DNA of 64,000 bases from assembly GCA_024509875.1 (NCBI GenBank), contig JAMPIV010014837.1, positions 124,001 to 188,000 of the forward strand, in the 5' to 3' direction. Below the pieces are notes generated by a model. That model did no database searches. It was not told the origin of the DNA and saw only the letters and a program-made list of their open reading frames with translations. Within the stretch, counting starts at the first letter, position 1; each line of letters starts with the position of its first letter. Shown here piece after piece: positions 55,941-64,000 of this stretch. Both the position numbers and the translations under genes were made by a program. Source of the DNA: Oreohelix idahoensis. Its lineage: Eukaryota > Mollusca > Gastropoda > Stylommatophora > Oreohelicidae.

Positions 55941-56980
55941 TGTGGCCGGGTAGGGAATTGGGGGTTGCTGTTTATTTGCAGAGAGTGTTAGGTTTAGAAA
56001 CTAGCTTGTCCGCTAGAGATTAAGATTTCTCTCCTACAGTCTTACAGGATTTAACCAGGTTCGGGGACTATCCTCTAAGGTGTTGTAGTTTGTGAGCAGT
56101 TGGTAAGAATTTATAAGTTTCTCAACAGACATTCCTTTCTTCCATTCATAGTTAAGGTCTAGCAATCATTTGACGACCTCTCTTTAGTGTCAACGTTTTG
56201 TTTAATGATCATAACATATGTACATGATGGCGTGAAGTTACAAACATGTATTTTTCATTCATATTACAAATGCAAGTTGCTCTCAATTATCTAGCATGGG
56301 GAATCGACATTGTATGAATCAGGCTTATTCAACTCCTGTCCACTTTTTCTTTCCAAATACCAGTTTGCGTTGATCCAAATACATATAAGCAGTTTTACTT
56401 CAGACAGATTAATTCATTGTTCTCAATGGGTTACGTTATATGCTCATATTCTACAAAAATAGTTGGTGCTTATACAGGGCAAATTCACATCTCTGCATTT
56501 TACTCAAGGTGCAACCTGCAGCCATTAATTCCTTTCTACATGATCAAGGGCTATCTTTCCTTGAAATGGAAACATAATAGGAAATTTTATCACTCTACTT
56601 ACAGTTCTCCTTGAATGGAATATCTCACATATAATATACTAGGATAATGCAACTGTTAAATGAACACATCATTTAATTTAATCGAAAAATCCTCGAAAGT
56701 TTAGCAGCCTAAGGACAATACGTCCGGACACTATCAAGACCGATCTGCAACTAACTTTGGCCGGGAAGCCGCTTCGGTTTAGCTCAAATCTAGGTCAGCG
56801 TTGCTTCCTCTTTATTCATCTCATGATTGGACAATAATTTATCTGCGCTGTTGCTAACTTCTTTTCATGATCTGTTTCAAACATAAATTTACTGTTTAAT
56901 TTTAACGAATTTCTATCAACCAAGCTATAGTCTGTATTTTTAGAAGGGATTATTCCTAAAGTGACGCACTTACTGTCACA
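55941..56980 (-). repeat. 3' LTR of the non-autonomous element
   Basis: Runs from TGTGGCC to CTGTCACA. The next base begins TACAGATCCCGGGGCCC, identical to the junction in the first element, which fixes the LTR boundary. Confidence 0.85.
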
Positions 56981-59900
56981 TACAGATCCCGGGGCCCTGC
57001 AAATGTATCCCATAGGGAGACATTTGAGTACTATCAAATCTTAAAAAAATATCCCAAAAATTTCCTAAGTTCAAAAAATTTTTAGAAAAATTTAAAGTTC
57101 AAAAAAATTTTTCTAAGTCCAAAAATATTTCAGAAAAATTTAAAGAAATTTTTACACTGGGGTCCTATGTCTATATGAGATCAACTTCTATATAAAAACT
57201 TAGTGATGGACATCAACTTCAAAAAAAAATTAAAACTATCCAGCATTTTACAACATTTTTCATCAAATTCACCAATTGGCAACACTGGCCAATTAAAATC
57301 GTCAAAACATTTATAAGGTCATCACTCAAAAAAAATGTGACAAGTGGCAACACTGGGAAATATGAGCAATAGTATACAACATATTTGTATAACTTAATCA
57401 TAAACTAAATGCATGTTGACAACATATTATTAGTCATTGTGGGGAGCAAGGTGTAATATCATTTCTGTTCCTGTCATTGGTTTCATATCTCAAGGCTTCA
57501 AGTACTCTAAAAACGTTGAAGTTATTTTCTTCCTGATGTTCCATAATCATGGGTGTAATTTTTTATTCTTTTGATTCCAAGTATTTTTACAATTTATTCA
57601 TAGAGATTTTGAAGGTGTCCACATCCTTATTGTCATGTTTATCTTCTTTCCATAAAACAGTTTATCCTTCCTTGGTTATCCATCATGTTTTCTTTTCTAG
57701 TAAATGATCTGGTTGGTCATTGTTATTATAAAAAAAACATTTCTAGTTATATGGGTGAAAAATTTCTAAATTACAATGTATCCATTTACATTTTAACATG
57801 CAATCATATTGTTTACAATAAAAGCATTACAACCTCATAGCTTATTCTTATTTAATTGTGTCTGAATTTTTTTTTCTTCTGTATTTGACATTTTCCAAAT
57901 GGTAAGTGTATATATATTCGTTCCAAGTCCTTCACTGTAGAGAATGTTCTATATTACATTTTTTTTCTCAAAATATGTGATGTTTGTCTCCAATACGTCT
58001 GGTAATGATCCTGTCCATTATAGATTCAGCCATTTTTTATTTTTATTTGTTTGGAATCTTTCTTTTTTTTCTTTCTGGTTTTCTGTCAACTATATTCTCT
58101 TATGTGAGCCATATCTTACAATTATCTATTATTACTAGTCTTTTGCAAAAATCAACTTTGCACTAACTTTGTTGCAATTATCATACATCAACGTATTCAA
58201 TCAATCATCAACAGAATACAACATGTCATTTTAATATTCCTATTTTTCTTCCTTTTTTTTTTCAAGACAAGGTTCCTGGCACTCTGTATCCTTACTAATC
58301 TCTGGTTCCATGTAACATTTTCCTTCTTTTGTTCTTTTTAGTTCAATGTATCATTTTATGTCTTTCCACAATTCCATGCTATGGGGATCCTGTCTAGTTC
58401 TCTTGTTATAACCAGAAATATATCCTTAGTGAACCTTATGAGCTGTAACTGTCAATATTTTTTTTTTTTTTAACAACACATCATACAATCATTATTATTA
58501 CTATCAACTCGAATGTCTCAATTCTATAACAGTATAAATAAAACATATTATACATAATGTTCATGTTCAACCCCAGTTCTGCCTTCGCAGGTCGAAGATT
58601 TTTCAGAACTCTATGGTGTTTATAACATCTGCTGCTACAGCCAGATGATCACTTTATATTCATAATAATTTTAGTTACTTATTATTATGGGGCATGAGGG
58701 TACATGTATTCCAATGGTAATCCGTGATTCAGCAATATGGATATCCAATCTAGGTACTCTTTTATATTATTTTATCCATCCATTGTATATAGATCAATGA
58801 CACGTCAGTCCGTAGGGTTACATTGTTCTTGGTCCATATATCATAAGGGCGATCCAATCTCAGTATTGTCACAATGTCTCAATCATATTTCAATCCTCTG
58901 GTTTGTTTTATTATTTATTTTAAAATATCATAACCATTTGAATATAACCATAGTAAGCAATATTCATGTACCATTATAATCAGGTTCACAATATAAGACA
59001 AGTGGCAAAAAATATCAAAAATTTTCCTCTCCTAAAATGTGGAGATATTACACAATCTCTTGTCTCTTATATAATATAATACATAATCATTGCATTCCAT
59101 TATTTTATTGTTTTGTCCATAACCTCTGTGGTTCTATGGGATATGCGTAGTCCATTTGTATATCCTTTGTCCATGGGTGATCCAAATCTCATATAGTTCC
59201 ATTATTTTCTGGGTGCATCAGCATTCAATCTTTTTTTTTTCTCATTTAATGTCCATTGTCCTTAACTCCTTTGGTTCCATAGGATTATCGTAATTCGTTT
59301 GTGTCTCTTATCCAATAATGATCCATACATTTATGGTTCTCATATGCAGCAATCATTTTCCTCCGATTTGTTCTATGTTCATAGAACCGAGAAAATTTCA
59401 ATTATTTTCTCTGTTATTTCATAACAGTCTCAAATTATTCATTAACCCATTCTAATGTGAGCATTAGTGCATAAACCGCACAGCAAAAACATTAGTTGTC
59501 TCACATAAAATTTCACCATAACCTAAAATGGCATCTTCATCATCATTAAACAGTTGCTTCATTCTCTCATATGCCATCAGTGGCTATCATCCGGTAATGG
59601 GTGTTCAATGTGGGTTCAGCATATACAAATGCTATAGAGGGGTATTTCATTTGCTAAGTCAGCATGTGCAAATGCTATTTTTGACATGGGGCAAAGGCAG
59701 CATCAACCAACAGTTGTAATTCATTTAATATGGGGTCAGCATATGCAAATGCTCTCAAAGAATATTTCCATTTGCAAAAATCAGTTTGCGCAAATGTCAT
59801 TGGGGTACTTGTCATAGGCAGTATCAACAAAATATTGTTGGAGTATCAGAGATCATGCTGGTGGGGGTATGACTGGTAATGGGCAGTCAATGTTTTATCA

Positions 59901-61501
59901 TATTGGCATATCATCAAAGTGTGTGAGGGTGGCATATAAACAGATAATACATCTTATAACAACATTCGAAATGTGTTCTCTTTTTTTTCTTTTATGTCTT
60001 GTCTCTTTTCATTTTTTCAATTTCATTTCTTTTTTTTTCATTTTTCAGTTTCATTTCTCTTTTCTTTTTTCTGTTTGATTTCTTTTCTTTGCATTTTGTT
60101 CATCTTTTCTGGTTTGCAATTTTCTTTTTTTTTCAATAGATCAACATTTCAATTCTTTTCTGTCACTGTATCACAATTTCAATAGAATGATAGTAATCAG
60201 TTTACTAAACACTAGAGATATTACCAATTCTAAACAATAGGGCTGCAAGCAATAGATAGGGTCAGAAAAGAATTTACATAGTGGTATCTGTTGTCAATAA
60301 GGAGTGAGGAGAGGGTACTGTGAGTTCTTGATAGATAGGTAAAAATTGAAGGTCTCTTGATTACAACATTATTGTAATTTGAAGGGATGGAAAATGATTT
60401 GGATAGAAAAACTCATGTCTAGAATCATCATCATCTCAGCCCGTAACCCATCATGGGTCGTAGGGGTGCCATGGTGGAAGCATCAGCAGACAGGGTCCTC
60501 CACTGCTCTCTATCCTCAGCAATGCGTACAAGTGTGGAAAAACCGTGTCCTGCCCATTCTTTGATGTTATCAGCCCAGGATTTTCTCTGCCTTCCTCTTC
60601 TCCGTTTACCTTCGACTGTTCCCTGAAGGATCGTTTTCGAAAGGGAGTCATGACGAGTTACATGCCCAAACCAGAATATCGTCTCAAAATAGTGGATAGG
60701 AAAGTAGTAAATTAAGGAAGTGTGATAGTGGAGTAAGGAAAATCTTACAATGGTGAGTCAAAGGTTGGATATACAATTTCTTGTGCGAAGTAAACACATT
60801 TTTTTACAATTTTCATATACATGCTAAAATCAATATACCTGTGGATAAAATAGGATAGCATGCAATACTAATTACAGATGTCATAGTGGTGTCAGTGTGA
60901 TGGATCTAAGTGATAGATAATAGATGAGTTAAGATAATTGGGAACAAAGATATTTGTATCAGGTAGGAAGAAAATTACTCGTGCAGGGGTGTCTGCATGA
61001 AGATGCACTAAGATGCATGTAAAAGAAAACACTGGGCTCTGGAACTGTAAGGACAAGAAGTCTAGTGAATGAAGCGTGGAATATGATTAGTTAGAAAAGT
61101 ATAGATCAATGTTACAACCGAATCAGTGGAACACATGTGCTATAAGTGAGGATGTGTAAGTTAAACATCCAAAAAAAAAAAAAAACTGTCTGACTAATAA
61201 GTGTGTCTGTAAACAAGGAAGATTGTATCTTTCGTGTCATCTTTATTTCAATAATCCAAATAAAAGGTCTAATTAAGGTAATCTGTGGGCTGTTCTTGGG
61301 TGTTCTCTGGTCATCAGAAGATTATGTCCGGGGAACAACTTGTTGGGTTTTTAAGTCATCTAGAACTGTCACTTTGAAACATAGTCACATAGTCTGAAAA
61401 TAGAGTACATTTAAAAACGTTAGTACATTGTTAAAAAGTAAGTGCACATATGCGTTGACCGTGTTCGGGGTGGCGAACACATAAACACTTGGGCGTGTTT
61501 T
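56981..61501 (-). other. Long 3' noncoding region of the non-autonomous element
   Basis: About 4.5 kb without credible genes. It is homologous to 29938-33235, for example around 57830 (CCTCATAGCTTATTCTTATT) and 61420-61500. It includes the hairpins at 57000-57026 and 61461-61480, T-rich tracts near 60000-60130 and a LINE fragment at 60430-60682. Confidence 0.75.
60430..60682 (-). mobile_element. LINE 3'-end fragment (family B)
   Basis: Close match to the 3' end of 15932-16468 (CCCATCATGGGTCGTAGGGG, GTGGAAAAACCGTGTCCTGC) with a CATC-repeat tail at 60427-60437. It sits inside the non-autonomous LTR element and so postdates it. Confidence 0.85.
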
Positions 61502-62593
61502 TCAGGGCAGCGGAACGCCTAGGTGTTCTGCTATAAGCCGCCTGTCGAATTCCTGCTTCTGAATTTTCCATCGTTCTCTCCATCTTCTCAGCTCTTCCAT
61601 GTCTTCTCTACTTAGGGGGGGGGGGGTGTCATCGTATTGATTAGTAGTGTTGATGGGTGTGTCAGGTGACGTTTCTTTGACTCTCTGATGGGGCACTGAG
61701 GAGGTCGGTGAGGACTGTGATGATTTCAACTTAGCCTGTGGATGTGCGGCTGATGTATCTTGGTGTAGTTTGAGAACATCCTGATGTTGTTTGGGACCGT
61801 GTTTTCTTTTCTTCTTATTTCGTCTTTTCACGTGATTTTGTGGCGATGTTACGGGATTCGTGGTAGGGGGCGATTCATCAGTCTCGGGGAGACACAGGCG
61901 TTTGGTACTGGGACTGACTGTAGGTACAGTATTTGACGCGTTGTTGATGTCGAGAGGTCGGTGTGTAGCTGAAGAAACCGGTGCAGCTGGAGGTGACATG
62001 ACTGGCGGTTGTGGCAGTTCAACAATTGTAACGACAGGGGGCGCTTCTTCAACAAATGTAGCGACAGGGGGCGCTTCTTCAGGCTCAGGGACATACGATT
62101 TGCTTGCGATGTGAATTTGTACTGGTGGGGTGCTGAATATTGATTCGAAACCGCTGTCTGAGTCCGATATACAGGACATTTTGTCGTCTACATGTACGTT
62201 GGAAGCTGGTACTACTGCACCAGGGTTGAAACTCTGTTTGCATTGTTTATATACAGACTTGGGAACTTCTGTTTGTGTTGCTTTCTTTACAGATTTGGCA
62301 ATTTCTGTTTGTGTTGCCTTCTTTACGGATTTGGCAATTTCAGTTTGTGTTGCCACACAGACCGTCGTAGCTTTTGCACAAATCATTCTGGTTTGAGGTT
62401 CTTGCTTGGATTGTTTGGATGATTTATCTTCCTTGGGGTCAACTGCATCTCGTTTGAATGGACTAAATTTACATGTTGGTATCTGTGCACTTTCTTTCCT
62501 GCTGTTATGGGACCGATGTGTGCCCTCCATCCATCGTCTGTTGTGAGGAGGCAAACTTGTCCGTTTTTCGATGGTATAATTTTGAATTCCCAT
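61502..62593 (-). CDS. Integrase-tail-like protein of the non-autonomous element
   Basis: A 363-codon frame, -1 relative to the preceding one. The middle carries three copies of an ATQTEIAKSVKK-like repeat (ATQTEIAKSVKK, ATQTEIAKSVKK, ATQTEVPKSVYK). Then come an acidic/proline-rich region, a basic patch (KRRNKKKRKHGPK) and a terminal helix after NQYDDTPPPLSRE. The last ~120 residues parallel the end of the first element's integrase (KKRNHFPKR, TATQYDARLSSRE). It has no catalytic motif. An AAATTTA heptamer in the overlap could let ribosomes pass from the upstream frame; otherwise it starts at its own ATG at 62593. Confidence 0.6.
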   Translation of the reverse strand: MGIQNYTIEKRTSLPPHNRRWMEGTHRSHNSRKESAQIPTCKFSPFKRDAVDPKEDKSSKQSKQEPQTRMICAKATTVCVATQTEIAKSVKKATQTEIAKSVKKATQTEVPKSVYKQCKQSFNPGAVVPASNVHVDDKMSCISDSDSGFESIFSTPPVQIHIASKSYVPEPEEAPPVATFVEEAPPVVTIVELPQPPVMSPPAAPVSSATHRPLDINNASNTVPTVSPSTKRLCLPETDESPPTTNPVTSPQNHVKRRNKKKRKHGPKQHQDVLKLHQDTSAAHPQAKLKSSQSSPTSSVPHQRVKETSPDTPINTTNQYDDTPPPLSREDMEELRRWRERWKIQKQEFDRRLIAEHLGVPLP

Positions 62594-63585
62594 AACTTTC
62601 TGTTTTGAACCGCAGTAATGAAATTTCTTACTGTCATTCTTTGAGCTCGTTTATTCAATGTGTTCCAGTGTTTGTTAGCTGCTGTAGTGCGCCTTGACGT
62701 GCTGTCATTATACCTGATCGATGATAGTATACGTGGTCTGCTTTCTGTTACTCTGTGGCGATAATATGGAGGTGTTTGTCTCATGGGGGCATGGGATTTG
62801 GTGTGACTGGGATTCGAACGGGGGACAGTGTGGATCGGATACCTCCGTTTCTGCCATGTGTTATGTGGTTTTGCGTATATCTGGTAATCAATAATGCGTC
62901 TATCTCTGTCAAACTGAGGACGACTTTTACGTTGATATATGTTGTTTCTACTGTCAACACTGTAACTTCGCTTATCCGCGTATGTTACTCTACGATGTGG
63001 TAAACAACTGTTATCATCTTCATCCGGGATGTAGGATTTTCTGTTTCCTTCATATGAAGGGTTTTCGCTTCGTCCGTGTACGTTCTTAGAGGTATAGTAA
63101 CCTCCCGTTGCAGAGTTGTACAACATTTCTTCCTTTTCAGTAGAACATGCATTAGGTTTCTGTAGTCCTACAGCATAATTGCCTCTAGTATGCGATCCAT
63201 ATACATATTTATATGGGGCAGTGGGATGTGCGTCTACTTTTGGATAACTTCCAGGCAGACAATATTCATTTCTCTTGTTTAAATTGGGCGGGTGGCGCGG
63301 GACGTGTTTGTTATGCATTGTCCAGGTATTTTCAGGTCTAAAGCTATAGCTGTACTGGCTGGCCTGTCTCTGGTGTGGGTATTGCATCACATTATTTCTG
63401 TAACTCTTCGCATCCGCGTATGTTACCATGGGATTTCTGTGACTATATCCGCTTGAACTAAAAAAGTTCGTATTCTCCTCAGAAGTATGTATTTTCGGGG
63501 TATGTTGTGGATTACCTCTCAGCAACAACATTTTGTTCCACTTGTCGGAACTGTGGGGGTAACGTGGGGCGTAGTTTGGGTACAA
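62383..63585 (-). CDS. Stand-alone pol-linker protein of the non-autonomous element
   Basis: An intact 400-codon frame of unknown function. It resembles only the protease-RT linker of the first element: LPGSYPK (LPGGYPK there), EKEEMLYNSATGGYYTSK (EKEELLYDYTTGGYYSSK), RRVTYADKRSY (NTVTYADKRSY) and TWQKRRYP (TWQKRQYQ). VTYAD occurs twice. The protein is basic and rich in Tyr, Arg, Asn, His and Pro, like a nucleic-acid binder. No protease, RT or zinc knuckle is present. The first ATG is taken as start because no upstream gag exists. It overlaps the next frame by 211 bases in the -1 register. That the frame stays open in an old element suggests selection, though this is inference. Confidence 0.65.
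   Translation of the reverse strand: MYPNYAPRYPHSSDKWNKMLLLRGNPQHTPKIHTSEENTNFFSSSGYSHRNPMVTYADAKSYRNNVMQYPHQRQASQYSYSFRPENTWTMHNKHVPRHPPNLNKRNEYCLPGSYPKVDAHPTAPYKYVYGSHTRGNYAVGLQKPNACSTEKEEMLYNSATGGYYTSKNVHGRSENPSYEGNRKSYIPDEDDNSCLPHRRVTYADKRSYSVDSRNNIYQRKSRPQFDRDRRIIDYQIYAKPHNTWQKRRYPIHTVPRSNPSHTKSHAPMRQTPPYYRHRVTESRPRILSSIRYNDSTSRRTTAANKHWNTLNKRAQRMTVRNFITAVQNRKLWEFKIIPSKNGQVCLLTTDDGWRAHIGPITAGKKVHRYQHVNLVHSNEMQLTPRKINHPNNPSKNLKPE
62464..62470 (-). promoter_or_regulatory. Possible -1 slippery heptamer
   Basis: AAATTTA on the element strand is in the register A-AAT-TTA of the upstream frame, and a -1 slip there enters the downstream frame. No strong stem was seen after it, so this is a candidate only. 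Confidence 0.4.
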
Positions 63586-63643
63586 CTGTAAGGAGGGGAA
63601 CGGATGGTTCTGACAATATTTCCGTGCGTGTCTGAGTCGTACT

Positions 63644-64000
63644 TGTGGTTGTTAGGATTAGAAACTAGCTTGTCCGCTAGAGATTAAGATTTCTCTCCTA
63701 CAGTCTTACAGGATTTAACCAGGTTCGGGGACTATCCTCTGAGGTGTTGTAGTTTGTGAGCAGTTGGTAAGAATTTATAAGTTTCTCAACAGACATTCCC
63801 TTCTTCCATTCATAGTTAAGGCCTAGCAATCATTTGACGACCTCTCTTTAGTGTCAACGTTTTGTTTAATGATCATAACATATGTACATGATGGCGTGAA
63901 GTTACAAACATGTATTTTTCATTCATATTACAAATGCAAGTTGCTCTCAATTATCTAGCATGGGGAATCGACATTGTATGAATTCAACTCCTGTCCACTT
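63644..64000 (-). repeat. 5' LTR of the non-autonomous element, partial
   Basis: From GTTAGGATTAGAAACTAGC (63651) it follows the left LTR to the window end. Upstream only TGTGG remains, so about 38 bases of the U5 end seem deleted. No primer-binding site like that of the first element is seen. Confidence 0.75.

Larger units (their letters stand above)
55941..64000 (-). mobile_element. Non-autonomous relative of the Ty3/gypsy-like element, right LTR cut by window end
   Basis: LTRs at 55941-56980 and from about 63644 share TGTGGCCGGGTAGGG and CCAGGTTCGGGGAC with the element at 28805-41155. The interior lacks gag, protease, RT, RNase H and the integrase core. It keeps the pol linker (62383-63585), the integrase tail (61502-62593) and the long 3' noncoding region. 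LTR overlap shows about 4 substitutions and a 9-base gap in ~350 bp, so it is older than its relative. Mobility would depend on proteins supplied in trans. Confidence 0.85.

Overview
This window is animal nuclear DNA, not a microbial replicon. It is AT-rich, has one host gene split by GT-AG introns, no operons, and is otherwise packed with non-LTR, LTR, SINE, Tc1 and MITE elements and long minisatellites. The mix (RTE-like LINEs, tRNA-headed SINEs, Ty3/gypsy-like elements, abundant minisatellites) suggests an invertebrate, perhaps a mollusc. That is inference from family style; nothing here fixes the species.

Region by region: 1-5.2 kb holds the last two coding exons of an SLC16-like monocarboxylate transporter. 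Its final intron carries a decayed antisense RTE-like LINE that was itself hit by three smaller insertions. 5.2-10.8 kb is mostly unannotated DNA with a 48-bp minisatellite, a small MITE and a LINE 3' end. 10.87-14.09 kb is an almost complete RTE-like LINE with an 11-bp target duplication and one single-base frameshift. 14.6-23 kb is a chain of minisatellites interleaved with LINE fragments, including a short deletion derivative of the RTE. 23.7-27.2 kb holds two copies of a TTAA-flanked MITE, one interrupted by a Tc1-family transposon. 27.2-28.8 kb looks like unique DNA with a CRE/CCAAT cluster.

28.8-41.16 kb is a young, nearly intact Ty3/gypsy-like retrotransposon on the minus strand. It has 1.13-kb LTRs differing at three bases plus one T, gag, pol reached by a textbook -1 slippery site, integrase, and an unusual 3.3-kb 3' noncoding region. 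41.2-55.9 kb is again minisatellites, LINE fragments and three tRNA-derived SINEs, several with readable target duplications and clear nesting order. From 55.94 kb to the window end lies a relative of the LTR element that lacks gag, protease, RT, RNase H and the integrase core. It keeps LTRs, the long 3' region, the pol linker and the integrase tail as two overlapping reading frames.

The most interesting signal is this autonomous/non-autonomous LTR pair. They share an undescribed-looking linker between protease and RT, two RNA hairpins whose stems are conserved while loops differ, and repeated octamer-like motifs in the 3' noncoding region. A second notable case is a 24-bp minisatellite that appears to have been born from the C-terminal codons of a LINE. 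All calls are from reading the sequence; no database search was run.
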